Shown here piece by piece: positions 54,260-63,259 of a stretch of 64,000 bases of DNA. Source of the DNA: Oceanicaulis alexandrii DSM 11625. Lineage in GTDB: Bacteria > Pseudomonadota > Alphaproteobacteria > Caulobacterales > Maricaulaceae. The notes under the pieces are model-generated. The model did no database searches, was not told the origin of the DNA, and saw only the letters and a list, made by a program, of their open reading frames with translations. How positions within the stretch are numbered: position 1 is the stretch's first letter; each line of letters starts with the position of its first letter. A program made the translations under genes and the position numbers. Where the stretch lies: the NCBI RefSeq assembly GCF_000420265.1, contig NZ_ATUP01000001.1, positions 1,860,001 through 1,924,000 of the forward strand, written 5' to 3'.

Positions 54260-55039
54260 ATGTCAGAGAAAGATCTGTCGCTGGACGGTCGTGTGGTTCT
54301 GGTCGCCGGGGCGAGCCGCGGCATTGGCGAAGCCGCCGCCAAGCGCATGGCGCGCAATGGTGCGATGGTGATTTGCTCGAGCCGCAAGATCGCCGATTGC
54401 GAGCGCGTGGCTGAAGAGATCAGGGCCGAGGGCGGCAAGGCCCGCGCCATGGTGCTGCACCTGGGCGAAGCCGATCATCGCGAAGCGGCCATCGCCAACA
54501 TCAAGGAGACCGAGGGACGTCTGGACGTGCTGGTCAATAACGGCGCCACCAGCCCGTATTTCGGCGAAGCCAAGGACACGCCTGAAGACGCTTGGGACAA
54601 GACGTTCGAGGTGAATGTCAAAGGCCCGTTCTTCCTGTCGAGCCTTGCGATCAACACCTTCATGAAGGATCAGGGCAAAGGCTCGATCATCAATGTCGCC
54701 TCGATCAACGGCATCCGTCCGGGCTATTTCCAGGGCGCGTACTCGATCTCGAAAGCCGCCGTCATCTCTCTCACCCAGGTGCTGGCGCAGGAATGCGGTC
54801 ATCTGGGCGTGCGGGTGAACGCGCTGTGTCCGGGCCTGACTGAAACCAAGCTCGCCTCGGCGCTGACGTCCGATCCGAACCTTGAAGACATGATGAACCG
54901 CAATTTCTCCATCAAGCGCGTCGGCCAGCCCGAAGACATGGCCGCTGCAATCCACTTCCTTGCCAGTGACGCATCAAGCTATATGACGGGCCAGGAATTT
55001 GTTGTGGATGGCGGCATCACCCAGCGTGGTCCGTTGTAG
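54260..55039 (+). CDS. SDR family oxidoreductase
   Basis: The 259-residue SDR has the cofactor motif VAGASRGIGEAAAKR, the nucleotide-binding segment ICSSRK, VNNGA (a variant of NNAG) and the catalytic Ser-Tyr-Lys set in INVASINGIRPGYFQGAYSISKAAV. It resembles DHRS4-type dicarbonyl/retinal reductases; substrate unknown. The ATG 54260 lies 6 nt after GGGAGG; ATG 54254 is too close to that site. Kynureninase follows 12 nt later, so they are probably co-transcribed. Confidence 0.92.
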   Translation: MSEKDLSLDGRVVLVAGASRGIGEAAAKRMARNGAMVICSSRKIADCERVAEEIRAEGGKARAMVLHLGEADHREAAIANIKETEGRLDVLVNNGATSPYFGEAKDTPEDAWDKTFEVNVKGPFFLSSLAINTFMKDQGKGSIINVASINGIRPGYFQGAYSISKAAVISLTQVLAQECGHLGVRVNALCPGLTETKLASALTSDPNLEDMMNRNFSIKRVGQPEDMAAAIHFLASDASSYMTGQEFVVDGGITQRGPL

Positions 55040-55051
55040 GAGAGCTTATAC

Positions 55052-56263
55052 ATGCTGACGCGCGAGGCCTGCGAGGCGCTGGACCAGACTGATCCGCTGA
55101 AAGACAAACGCGACCTGTTCGCTCTGCCTGAGGGCGTGATCTATCTGGACGGCAACTCGCTGGGCGTGCCGCCCAAGGCGGCGCTCGCGCGTCTGCGTGA
55201 AGCCTCTGAATCCGAATGGGCGGTGGGCCTGATCCGGTCGTGGAACGACGCGGGCTGGATGGACCTGCCGCTGACGCTCGGGGGCAAACTCGCGGCGTTG
55301 ATGGGCGTCAAAGCCTCCGAAGTGATCGCGGTCGACACGGTCACCATCAACCTGTTCAAGCTCGCTACGGCGCTGCTGGACCGTGATGGCGGCGGCATTG
55401 CGGCCGAAGCGGGCGAGTTTCCCACCGACAATCATGTGATGGAGGGAATCTCCCGCATCACCGGCGCCCCGATGCACCGGGTCGCGCCCAACACCCGTCC
55501 GAAAGATTTGCCGGACGATGTAAAGGTCCTGATCAAATCGGCGGTGCATTACAAATCCGCCCAGATCGCTGATTTCGAGGGCTATGAGCGTGAAGCGGCG
55601 GCGCGCGGGCTCAACATCATCTGGGACCTCAGCCACGCCACCGGTCTCGTTGATCTCAAGCTCGCTCAATGGGGCGCGAAATACGCGGTGGGCTGCGGCT
55701 ATAAATTCCTCTCCGGCGGCCCCGGCGCGCCGGCCTTCCTGTACTGCGCGGAAGACCAGATCCAGACGCTGGAGCATCCGGTGTCGGGCTGGCTGGGTCA
55801 TAAACGCCCCTTCGGGTTTGAAGACGCCTACGAGCCTGACGACACCATTGTGCGCTGGCGCACCAGCTCGCCCTCCATCCTCGCTCTATCTGCGCTCGAT
55901 GGGGCGGTCAGCGCCTATGACGGTGTGGACATGGCGCAGGTGGAGGCCAAGGCGATCGCGCTGGGTGACATCATGCTCGCGCAAGCGGAGGCGCTGGGTC
56001 TCGATCATGCCTGTCCGGGGCCGGGCGAGCGGCGCGGCGGCCATGTGGTGCTGCGCCATGAGCAGGGCTACGCCATCGTTCAGGCCTTGATCGACCGCGG
56101 GATTATTGGCGATTTTCGCGCGCCTGACTTGATGCGGTTCGGGTTCAATCCGCTCTATAATTCCTACACGGAAGTCTTTGATGCGGCGCAGGCTCTGGCG
56201 GATGTGATCCAGACGGGCGCTTGGGACGACCCGAAATTCCTCGCCCAAAAAGCGGTGACCTGA
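55052..56263 (+). CDS. kynU: Kynureninase
   Basis: The 403-residue PLP enzyme cleaves kynurenine to anthranilate and alanine. The N-terminal IYLDGNSLG, the segment EFPTDNHVMEG, the Asp/His pair in IIWDLSHATG and the PLP Lys K218 in GYKFLSGGPGAPAF are characteristic. No tryptophan 2,3-dioxygenase or kynurenine formamidase is next to it. It is preceded by an SDR and followed by an SMP-30-type gene 63 nt later. Confidence 0.95.
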   Translation: MLTREACEALDQTDPLKDKRDLFALPEGVIYLDGNSLGVPPKAALARLREASESEWAVGLIRSWNDAGWMDLPLTLGGKLAALMGVKASEVIAVDTVTINLFKLATALLDRDGGGIAAEAGEFPTDNHVMEGISRITGAPMHRVAPNTRPKDLPDDVKVLIKSAVHYKSAQIADFEGYEREAAARGLNIIWDLSHATGLVDLKLAQWGAKYAVGCGYKFLSGGPGAPAFLYCAEDQIQTLEHPVSGWLGHKRPFGFEDAYEPDDTIVRWRTSSPSILALSALDGAVSAYDGVDMAQVEAKAIALGDIMLAQAEALGLDHACPGPGERRGGHVVLRHEQGYAIVQALIDRGIIGDFRAPDLMRFGFNPLYNSYTEVFDAAQALADVIQTGAWDDPKFLAQKAVT

Positions 56264-56326
56264 TCGCGCTTGCCCGTTTTGCGCTTCTCCCCCAGAGTAA
56301 AAGAAAAAACATCAGGGGAGGGCGCG

Positions 56327-57391
56327 ATGCTGCGCTGGATTCTGGGCGGCCTCGCCGCTCTTGTCGTGATCTTGGCCGTCGCCGCTTATGGGCCGGGCGC
56401 GCTGAAAGCCTACAAGTTTGATCCCACTGCGCCCGATCCCGCATTGATGGCGCTTTACGAGACGGTGGCTGAACCCGAGCGCCGGGAAGTGCCGAACCTG
56501 CACGGCGCGGAAGATCTGGAACCCGGACCTGATGGTCGGCTGTACGCCAGCCTGGCCGATGGCCGCATCATGGTGCGGGAGATCGAGGGCGGATGGTCAG
56601 AATACGCCAATACCAACGGACGTCCGCTGGGCCTGGCGTTCGCGCCGGACGGGGCGCTCTTTGTCGCCGATGCGCTTAAAGGTTTGCTGCGGCTTGAAGG
56701 CGACGGCGCGTTTGACGTCTGGCTCGCCGATGAGAGCGAAGGCGGGCCTCTGGTCTTCACTGACGATCTGACAGTTTTGAGCGATGGCGCGGTGATCCTG
56801 ACCGACGCTTCGCGCCGCTACGGCTATGGCGAATACATGACCTCTTTGCTCGAAGGCGAGCAGACGGGCGTCATCTACAAGGTCACGGCGCCGGACCAGT
56901 ATGACGTGCTGGCGGAAGGCTTTGGTTTCATCAATGGCGTGGATCATGACCCCAGCACGGGCCGCGTTTTCGTCAACGAGACCTGGGCGGGCCGGGTGAT
57001 CAGTCTTGATCCTGAAACCGGTGATTACGCCGTGCTGATTGACGGATTGCCGGGCTATCCTGACAATCTCGCCTTTGACGAGGAGACCGGGCTGATCTGG
57101 ATCGCCTTGCCCTCTCAACGTTCGCCCCAGATCGAGAGCTTGCATCCCAATCCGTTTGTGAAGCGTCTCGCCTGGCGCTGGATCCAGATTTCCGGATTGC
57201 CGCCCTTTCCGCCGCGCCCGGTGATGGGCATGGCTGTGACCGCCGAGGGTGAGCCGGTTCATGCGCTCTATGGTCCGGATGATGCGCCCTTCGGTGTCAC
57301 CACGGTGACCCCGTGGCGCGGCCAGATCTGGGTGGCGGGGCTAGAGCGTGACGGGGTGGACGCTTATGCCGTTCCCGATCGCATCCAATGA
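56327..57391 (+). CDS. SMP-30/strictosidine synthase-type membrane-anchored protein
   Basis: The 354-residue protein has an N-terminal signal anchor (MLRWILGGLAALVVILAVAAYG) and a six-bladed propeller with APMAP/strictosidine-synthase-like segments: GLAFAPDGALFVADALKGLLRL, DDLTVLSDGAVILTDASRRY and NGVDHDPSTGRVFVNETWAGRV. Such proteins are calcium-dependent lactonase-like hydrolases, though many are unassigned. I chose the internal ATG after GGGGAGGGCG because the anchor begins there. Its stop overlaps the next start (ATGA). Confidence 0.85.
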   Translation: MLRWILGGLAALVVILAVAAYGPGALKAYKFDPTAPDPALMALYETVAEPERREVPNLHGAEDLEPGPDGRLYASLADGRIMVREIEGGWSEYANTNGRPLGLAFAPDGALFVADALKGLLRLEGDGAFDVWLADESEGGPLVFTDDLTVLSDGAVILTDASRRYGYGEYMTSLLEGEQTGVIYKVTAPDQYDVLAEGFGFINGVDHDPSTGRVFVNETWAGRVISLDPETGDYAVLIDGLPGYPDNLAFDEETGLIWIALPSQRSPQIESLHPNPFVKRLAWRWIQISGLPPFPPRPVMGMAVTAEGEPVHALYGPDDAPFGVTTVTPWRGQIWVAGLERDGVDAYAVPDRIQ

Positions 57392-58176
57392 GCCGGACAG
57401 CCCTGATTTCGGGCGGGTCCAGCGGCATTGGCCTGGCCCTGTCTGAACGTCTTCTGGAGCGCGGGTTTCGTTTGCTCTGGGTGTCGCTGGACGAAGATTA
57501 AATCGCCCGCGCGCGCCAATCGCTATTGGCGCGTCATCCCGACGCCGAGATCGAGGGGCGGGCCATGGATCTCGCTGATCCGCAATCGGTGGCGCGGCTG
57601 GTGCAATGGGCGCAGGGCGAGGGCGGGCTCGACCTTCTGGTCAATAATGCCGGCTTCGGCGTGTATGGCGCGTCCAGGGACATGGCGGTCGAGGCCGAGC
57701 AAGCCATGATTGATGTGAACGCGCGCGCCCTGCACGCGATGACCCGGGCCTTCCTGCCTCTGATGGAGTCGGCGGGCGGCGGAACCATCATCAATATTGC
57801 GTCTAACTCCGCCTTCGTGCCGACGCCGGGGCTTGCGGTCTATGCAGCGACCAAGGCGTTTGTCCGGCATTATTCAAACGCTCTGTCTCAAGAGCTGGAA
57901 CAGAGCGGCAGCTCTGTCCGCATCATGACGGTCTGTCCGTCCGCTGTGTCAGACACGCCCTTCAAGGAGCGGGCGGCGGCCAAAGATGTGCGCACCTTCT
58001 CAAGCTTCAGCGCCACCACGGCGGGCGAGGTCGCGTCTGATATTCTCAAAGGCTATGATCGGGGCGCATCCGAGGTGATCACCGGCGCCGCCATGCGCCG
58101 GGCGATGTGGCTGATGCGGTTCTCGCCCGCGCCTCTGGTGCGTTGGCTGACTCGACGGGAAACGCAGCGGATCTGA
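57388..58176 (+). pseudogene. SDR oxidoreductase interrupted by an ochre codon
   Basis: From ATG 57388 (ATGA overlap with the previous stop) to the TGA at 58174-58176 the frame encodes a full SDR of 262 residues except for TAA at 57499-57501, codon 38. Upstream it reads ALISGGSSGIGLALSERLLERG (cofactor motif); downstream it resumes in the same frame with MDLADPQSVARL, LLVNNAGFGVYG and YAATKAFVRHYSNAL, the catalytic Tyr-Lys. The stop lies just after strand 2 of the Rossmann fold. Either the gene is newly inactivated, or the codon is a sequencing error. A downstream restart at TTG 57526 would lack the cofactor site. Confidence 0.85.
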
Positions 58177-58181
58177 AGCGT

Positions 58182-58601
58182 CTAGCGTGTATTGCTTTTC
58201 CGCTGGGCCAGGCGCGTTTTCGAGCCCTCATGAATGACGCGCAGTTCGTTGAGCGTTGTTTCGATCTCGGCCTTTTTCTCTTCCAGACGTTCGATCTCTT
58301 TCGCAGTCATCTCGATCACGAATTCGAGCTGCCGCACGCGCCCTTCACCTTCCTGGCCGTAGAGCTCGAGGAAGGTCTTGATGTCGCTCAGCTTGGTGCC
58401 GATGGTCTTGGCGCGCAGGATCAGGGCGAGGCGTTTCTTGTCGGCGTCGGTATAGACCCGCTGCCCGCCGACGCGCTGGGGTTTGAGCAAACCCTTGTCC
58501 TCATAGAACCGGATCGTGCGCGTGGTGATGCCAAACGCATCGGCCAGCTCGGCGATGCCGAACAGGGTGTCGTGGGTCTTCGTATCGGGCGCGTGAGTCA
58601 T
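58182..58601 (-). CDS. MerR family regulator (LiuR-like)
   Basis: The 139-residue regulator has the MerR HTH with the RFYEDKGLLKPQRVGGQRVYTDADKKRL segment near residue 30-60, and a C-terminal coiled coil (IERLEEKKAEIETTLNELR). No metal-binding Cys set is visible. In other proteobacteria LiuR-type MerR proteins control branched-chain acyl-CoA degradation. It is divergent from the acyl-CoA operon, with a palindrome between the two genes. Confidence 0.9.
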   Translation of the reverse strand: MTHAPDTKTHDTLFGIAELADAFGITTRTIRFYEDKGLLKPQRVGGQRVYTDADKKRLALILRAKTIGTKLSDIKTFLELYGQEGEGRVRQLEFVIEMTAKEIERLEEKKAEIETTLNELRVIHEGSKTRLAQRKSNTR

Positions 58602-58659
58602 GGTGCCTGTCCTTGTCCGTCTCCTTCATACGATGAAGTCTTGCCGCAAACAAGATGTG

Positions 58660-58677
58660 CTTGACGTATACGTTAAG
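58660..58677. promoter_or_regulatory. MerR-type operator candidate
   Basis: The 18-mer CTTGACGTATACGTTAAG is palindromic except for one pair (positions 4 and 15). It includes a TTGACG -35-like hexamer facing the operon. It lies 58 nt upstream of merR and 67 nt upstream of the SDR, where a LiuR-type site would be expected. The -10 is not clear. Confidence 0.6.
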
Positions 58678-58744
58678 CCCTGCGAAGCTCCCCTCAACAC
58701 CGGCGATGACAGACCGGACCAGTCAGGGAGGAGACGGGCGCACA

Positions 58745-59641
58745 ATGAGCGATAACGCCGCACACGCCCGCTATGACAGCGTATTTCGGCCTGACCTGTT
58801 TAAGGGGCAGGTGATCATCGTCACCGGTGGCGGATCGGGGATCGGGCGTTGCATCGCCCATGAGCTGACGGCGCTCGGCGCGCACGCCATTCTGGTGGGG
58901 CGCAAGCAAGACAAGCTCGACGCCGTCGCGCAAGAGATCGCTCATGACGGCGGCTCGTGCGAGACTGCCTCGTTTGATATTCGCGATGAAGAGGCCGTGG
59001 CGTCCGCGATCGCTGAAATGGCGGCGCGTCATGGCCGCATCCATGGCCTTGTGAACAATGCGGGCGGACAGTTTCCCGCCAACGCTGAAGACATCTCCAA
59101 AAAGGGTTGGGACGCGGTGATCGCCACCAATCTGACCGGCGGCTTTCTGATGAGCCGCGAAGTGTTCAAGGCCTCAATGGCTGAACAGGGCGGCGCCATC
59201 GTCAACATCACCGCTGACATGCATCACGGCATGCCGGGCATGGCGCATTCAGGCGCTGCGCGGGCGGGGATGGAAAATCTGACCAAGACCCTGGCGTTTG
59301 AGTGGGCGCCCAAGGGCGTACGAGTGAACGCCGTCGCGCCGGGCTGGATCGCCAGCTCGGGCATGGACACCTATGGCGGCGCCTTCCGCGCGATGATCCC
59401 GCTGCTCAAACAGAATTTGCCCGCGCAGCGCATGGGGTCGGAGGCCGAGGTGTCGGCGGCGGTGACCTATCTGTTGTCGCCGGGCGCGGCTTTCATCACC
59501 GGCGTCCAGCTTCAGGTGGATGGCGGCGCGCCTTTGGGCGAGCGACATTATCCGCTGACCGCTCATGACAAATCAGACGTCTTTAACGGCTTTCACCGGG
59601 CGGTGGATCCGGCGGTCTTGCGCGGTGAGGGAGCAGAGTAA
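58745..59641 (+). CDS. SDR oxidoreductase, PECR/AtuB-like
   Basis: The 298-residue SDR has TGGGSGIGRCIAHEL, NNAGGQFPANAEDISKKGWDAVI and a catalytic region IVNITADMHHGMPGMAHSGAARAG; the usual Tyr-x-x-x-Lys is replaced by a HSGAARAG segment, as in trans-2-enoyl-CoA reductase (PECR)-type proteins. An extra C-terminal part follows (GERHYPLTAHDKSDVFNGF). As first gene of the operon it matches AtuB in the Pseudomonas acyclic-terpenoid cluster. Start: ATG 58745 after an AGGAG site about 10 nt away. Confidence 0.88.
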   Translation: MSDNAAHARYDSVFRPDLFKGQVIIVTGGGSGIGRCIAHELTALGAHAILVGRKQDKLDAVAQEIAHDGGSCETASFDIRDEEAVASAIAEMAARHGRIHGLVNNAGGQFPANAEDISKKGWDAVIATNLTGGFLMSREVFKASMAEQGGAIVNITADMHHGMPGMAHSGAARAGMENLTKTLAFEWAPKGVRVNAVAPGWIASSGMDTYGGAFRAMIPLLKQNLPAQRMGSEAEVSAAVTYLLSPGAAFITGVQLQVDGGAPLGERHYPLTAHDKSDVFNGFHRAVDPAVLRGEGAE

Positions 59642-61251
59642 TGGCGGTCCTGCAAAGCCGGATCAATCCGGGCTCTGACGACTTCGCCGCAGCGCGCGCA
59701 AACATGGTTGAAAAGCTGGACGAGGCGCGTGGCGCGGAAGAGCAGGTGCGCTCCAACTCCGCCGCCAAGAAGTCGCGCTTTGACGAGCGCGGCCAGCTGT
59801 TGCCGCGTGAGCGCGTGGCGCGCTTGGTGGATCGCGATGCGTCCTTTCTCGAAATCGCGCCGCTCGCCGGACTCAAAATGCATGATGATGACGGCGGGCG
59901 CGGGGCTTCGGGCGGCGGCGCGGTGGTCGGCATCGGCGTCGTCTCGGGCAAACGATGCGTCATCGCTGCGTCCGACAGCGCGATCAAGGGCGGCACGGTC
60001 GCGCCCATGGGCTTGCGCAAATCCCTGCGCGCGCAGGAGATTGCGCTGCAAAACAAGCTGCCGATGATCCATCTGGTGGAATCGGGCGGCGCCAATCTTC
60101 TCTATCAGGCCGAGATCTTTGTGGATGGCGGACGCAGCTTCGCCAACCAGGCGCGTTTGAGCGCGGCGGGCATTCCCCAGGTCGCCGTTGTGCATGGCAG
60201 CTCCACCGCCGGCGGCGCCTATCTGCCGGGAATGAGCGATTATGTGGTTCTGGTGCGCGAGAAGTCGAAAATCTTCCTCGCCGGCCCGCCGCTGGTCAAA
60301 GCCGCGATCGGCGAGGACGCGGATGATGAATCCCTGGGCGGCGCGGACCTTCATGGCGAAGTGACGGGGCTCGGTGAATACGTCGCCGATGATGATGCGC
60401 AGGCGCTCGCCTATGCGCGCGACATCATGGACAAGCTCAACTGGAGCGAAGCCACACTGTCCGGGGGCGGCGAAGCGCCGCTTTATGACGCGGAAGAGCT
60501 CATGGGGATCGTGCCGGCGGATGACCGCACGCCCTATGATGTTCGTGATGTGATCGCGCGCGTGGTGGACGCCTCGGACTTTCTGGAATTCAAGGCGCGC
60601 TATGGGTCTGAAACCGTGTGCGGGCATGCCCGCATCGGCGGGCAGGCAGTCGGGATTATTGGCAATAACGGCCCGATCCAGCCTGAAGGCTCCACCAAGG
60701 CGGGCCAGTTCATCCAGCTGTGCGACCAGTCGCAAACCCCGATCCTGTTCTTGCAAAACACCACCGGTTACATGGTCGGTTCGGCGGCGGAACGCGCTGG
60801 CGCAGTCAAGCATGGCTCGAAAATGATCCAGGCCGTGGCCAACGCCCGCGTGCCCAAGATCACCATCGTGCTCGGCGGCAGCTTCGGCGCCGGCAATTAC
60901 GGCATGTGCGGGCGCGGCTTTGACCCGCGCTTCATCTTCGCCTGGCCCACCGCTCGCACGGCGGTGATGGGCGGCGCGCAGGCCGCGAAGGTGATGGAGA
61001 TCGTCACCCGCGGCAAGAATGCGCGCGCGGGCGTGGAGACCGATGAAGAGGCGCTCGCCCAGATGAGCGCCATGATCACCCAGAGCCTTGATGAGCAGAG
61101 CCAGGCGCTCTTCGCCACCGCCCGGCTCTGGGATGACGGGATCATTGATCCGCGCGACACCCGCGCGGTGCTGATCGAATGCCTGAACATTTGTGCTGAG
61201 GCGGATCGCCGTCAGCTGAACCCCAACACGTTCGGAGTCGCGCGGTTCTAA
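59641..61251 (+). CDS. Acyl-CoA carboxylase beta subunit (MCC/GCC-like)
   Basis: The 536-residue carboxyltransferase has the two crotonase-like halves: FLEIAPLAGLKM, IVHGSSTAGGAYLPGMSDYV near 190-215, and IPILFLQNTTGYMVG-like PILFLQNTTGYMVGS near 375 with GSFGAGNYGMCGRGF. The region just before the first TAGGAY reads FVDGGRSFANQARLSAAGIPQVAVVHGSS, unlike the HFGRIFYNQ of methylcrotonyl-CoA carboxylase, so geranyl-CoA or another beta-branched acyl-CoA carboxylase is possible. Its ATG shares one base with the previous stop (TAATG). Confidence 0.9.
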   Translation: MAVLQSRINPGSDDFAAARANMVEKLDEARGAEEQVRSNSAAKKSRFDERGQLLPRERVARLVDRDASFLEIAPLAGLKMHDDDGGRGASGGGAVVGIGVVSGKRCVIAASDSAIKGGTVAPMGLRKSLRAQEIALQNKLPMIHLVESGGANLLYQAEIFVDGGRSFANQARLSAAGIPQVAVVHGSSTAGGAYLPGMSDYVVLVREKSKIFLAGPPLVKAAIGEDADDESLGGADLHGEVTGLGEYVADDDAQALAYARDIMDKLNWSEATLSGGGEAPLYDAEELMGIVPADDRTPYDVRDVIARVVDASDFLEFKARYGSETVCGHARIGGQAVGIIGNNGPIQPEGSTKAGQFIQLCDQSQTPILFLQNTTGYMVGSAAERAGAVKHGSKMIQAVANARVPKITIVLGGSFGAGNYGMCGRGFDPRFIFAWPTARTAVMGGAQAAKVMEIVTRGKNARAGVETDEEALAQMSAMITQSLDEQSQALFATARLWDDGIIDPRDTRAVLIECLNICAEADRRQLNPNTFGVARF

Positions 61252-61283
61252 CAAGACGCGGCCCACCAACGGGAGGACACGCC

Positions 61284-62453
61284 ATGCAGTTCAACGAGCA
61301 ACACGAACAGCTTCGCGACACCGTCGCCAAGTTCGTCGCCAACGAGATCAATCCGTATGTGGATGAATGGGAGGCGGCCGACCAGTTCCCTTCTCATGAG
61401 GTCTTCAAGAAGATGGGCGATCTGGGCCTTCTGGGCCTGCGCTATCCCGAGGAGTTTGGCGGCGCCGGTCTCGACATGACCTATTCGCTCGTCCTGGCCG
61501 AAGAGCTGGGGATGATTGATTGCGGCGGCGTGCCCATGGCCATCGGCGTGCAGACCGATATGTGCACCCCGGCGCTGGCGCGGTTCGGCTCTGACGATCT
61601 GCGCAAGCAATTCCTGGCGCCGGCGATTGCAGGCGACATGGTGGGGTGCCTCGGCGTGTCCGAGCCGGGCGGCGGCTCGGATGTGGCGGCGGTGAAGACC
61701 AATGCGAAGTCAGACGGCGATGATTACATCATCAACGGCACCAAGATGTGGATCACCAATGGCCTGAAGGCGGATTGGTGCTGCCTGCTGGCCAACACGT
61801 CCGACGGCAAGCCCCATGAGAGCAAGTCGCTGATCATGGTGCCGATGGATCTGCCGGGCATTGAAAAGCAGAAGATCCACAAGATCGGGATGCACAGCTC
61901 TGACACCGCGCAATTGTTCTTTGATGATGTGCGGGTGCCCAAGCGCTATCGCATCGGTGATGAAGGCGCAGGCTTCATCTATCAGATGCTGCAGTTCCAG
62001 GAAGAGCGCATCTATGGCGCGGCGTCGTCTTTGAAAAACCTCGACAAGCAGATCGACCTGACCATCGAGTACACCCGTGACCGGCACGCCTTCGGCCAGC
62101 CGCTGCTCGACAATCAGGCGATCCATTTCCGCCTCGCCGAGTTGCGTACTGAAGTCGAGATGCTCCGTTCACTGACCTATCGTTGCGTGGATGATTTCAA
62201 CCAGGGCAAGGACATCACCAAGCTCGCCTCCATGGCCAAGCTCAAATGCGGTCGGCTGGCGCGTGAAGTGTCTGACAGCTGCCTGCAGTTCTGGGGTGGC
62301 ATGGGCTACACGGCCGACAACCTCGTCAGCCGCTCCTTCCGCGATGGCCGCCTGATCTCCATTGGCGGTGGCGCCGACGAGATCATGCTCGGCATCATCG
62401 CCAAGCTTGAAGGCACGCTGCCCAAGCGCCGCAAGCCTGAAGGCAATAAATAG
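61284..62453 (+). CDS. Acyl-CoA dehydrogenase, citronellyl-CoA dehydrogenase (AtuD)-like
   Basis: The 389-residue flavoenzyme introduces a 2,3 double bond in an acyl-CoA. It has the ACAD segments GCLGVSEPGGGSDVA, the substrate-binding MWITNGLKADWCCLLANTS, and YQMLQFQEERIYGAAS with the likely base Glu. The HSSDTAQLFFDDVRVP and VPMAIGVQTDMCTPALARFGS segments resemble what I recall of AtuD. Isovaleryl-CoA dehydrogenase is the main alternative. It starts 32 nt after the carboxylase with GGGAGG upstream. Confidence 0.88.
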   Translation: MQFNEQHEQLRDTVAKFVANEINPYVDEWEAADQFPSHEVFKKMGDLGLLGLRYPEEFGGAGLDMTYSLVLAEELGMIDCGGVPMAIGVQTDMCTPALARFGSDDLRKQFLAPAIAGDMVGCLGVSEPGGGSDVAAVKTNAKSDGDDYIINGTKMWITNGLKADWCCLLANTSDGKPHESKSLIMVPMDLPGIEKQKIHKIGMHSSDTAQLFFDDVRVPKRYRIGDEGAGFIYQMLQFQEERIYGAASSLKNLDKQIDLTIEYTRDRHAFGQPLLDNQAIHFRLAELRTEVEMLRSLTYRCVDDFNQGKDITKLASMAKLKCGRLAREVSDSCLQFWGGMGYTADNLVSRSFRDGRLISIGGGADEIMLGIIAKLEGTLPKRRKPEGNK

Positions 62454-62455
62454 CC

Positions 62456-63256
62456 ATGTCCGCGCCGCGTACTCTATTGGTCGAACGCCACGCCCGGGTT
62501 CTGCATGTGACGCTGAACCGGCCCGCCCTGCGCAACGCCATGTCGCTTGAAATGGTGGATGAGCTCATCAACGCGCTCGCCGACGCTGAACAGCACGGTG
62601 ATCGCGCCATCGTCCTGCGCGGCGCCGAGGGGCATTTCTGTTCGGGCGGCGACATCAAGGATATGGGCGCGGCGCAAGGCCAGCCTGTCTCGGACGGCGT
62701 CGACCCCATCGCGAACGTCAACGCTCGCTTTGGTGAGTTGTGCGTGGCCTTCGCCAGCACCGGCTTGCCTGTGGTGGCGGTTGTTGAGGGTGCGGTCATG
62801 GGCGGCGGTTTCGGTCTCGCCTGTGTGGCGGATGTGGTGCTGGCGTCCGAGACGGCTCTGTTCCGTTTGCCTGAAACCGGGCTCGGGATCGTGCCGGCCC
62901 AGATCGCGCCTTTCCTGGTGGAGCGCCTTGGCTATTCAGAAGCGCGGCGCCTGGCGGTGACCGGCGGCAAGCTGGATGCCGCGAAGGCTCTGGATGTTGG
63001 CCTTGTGCACGCCGTGCATCCCACAGCCGATCTGGATGCGGCGTTGGAGGCCGAGCTTGCACAGATCCGCAAGGGCGCGCCGAACGCCATCGCAGCGACC
63101 AAGGCGTTGATGCGTCGGGCGCGTCTGGAAGCGCCCGCCAGCCTGGTTCAGGACGCGGCTGCGGCGTTCGCCAAGGCGGCGCGGTCTGATGAAGGCGCAG
63201 AAGGCATGACCGCTTTTCTTGAAAAACGTCCCGCCCGCTGGGCTCAAGAGGGATAA
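62456..63256 (+). CDS. Enoyl-CoA hydratase/isomerase family protein (AtuE/LiuC-like)
   Basis: The 266-residue crotonase has the oxyanion holes HFCSGGDIKDMG and EGAVMGGGFGLACVADV, with the glutamates of hydratases at LPETGLGIVPAQIAPFLV. The PAQIAPF segment recalls isohexenylglutaconyl-CoA hydratase (AtuE) more than 3-methylglutaconyl-CoA hydratase. It starts 2 nt after the dehydrogenase stop, so it is translationally coupled. Confidence 0.9.
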   Translation: MSAPRTLLVERHARVLHVTLNRPALRNAMSLEMVDELINALADAEQHGDRAIVLRGAEGHFCSGGDIKDMGAAQGQPVSDGVDPIANVNARFGELCVAFASTGLPVVAVVEGAVMGGGFGLACVADVVLASETALFRLPETGLGIVPAQIAPFLVERLGYSEARRLAVTGGKLDAAKALDVGLVHAVHPTADLDAALEAELAQIRKGAPNAIAATKALMRRARLEAPASLVQDAAAAFAKAARSDEGAEGMTAFLEKRPARWAQEG

Positions 63257-63259
63257 ATC

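Noticed and set aside
57499-57501. Recoding of the in-frame stop in the SDR as selenocysteine or pyrrolysine
   Set aside because: The codon is TAA, not TGA or TAG, and there is no candidate insertion structure next to it.
59593-61269. A 558-codon open frame on the minus strand opposite the carboxylase beta gene
   Set aside because: Same reasoning: the plus strand encodes an intact carboxyltransferase and the antisense product has no recognisable motif.
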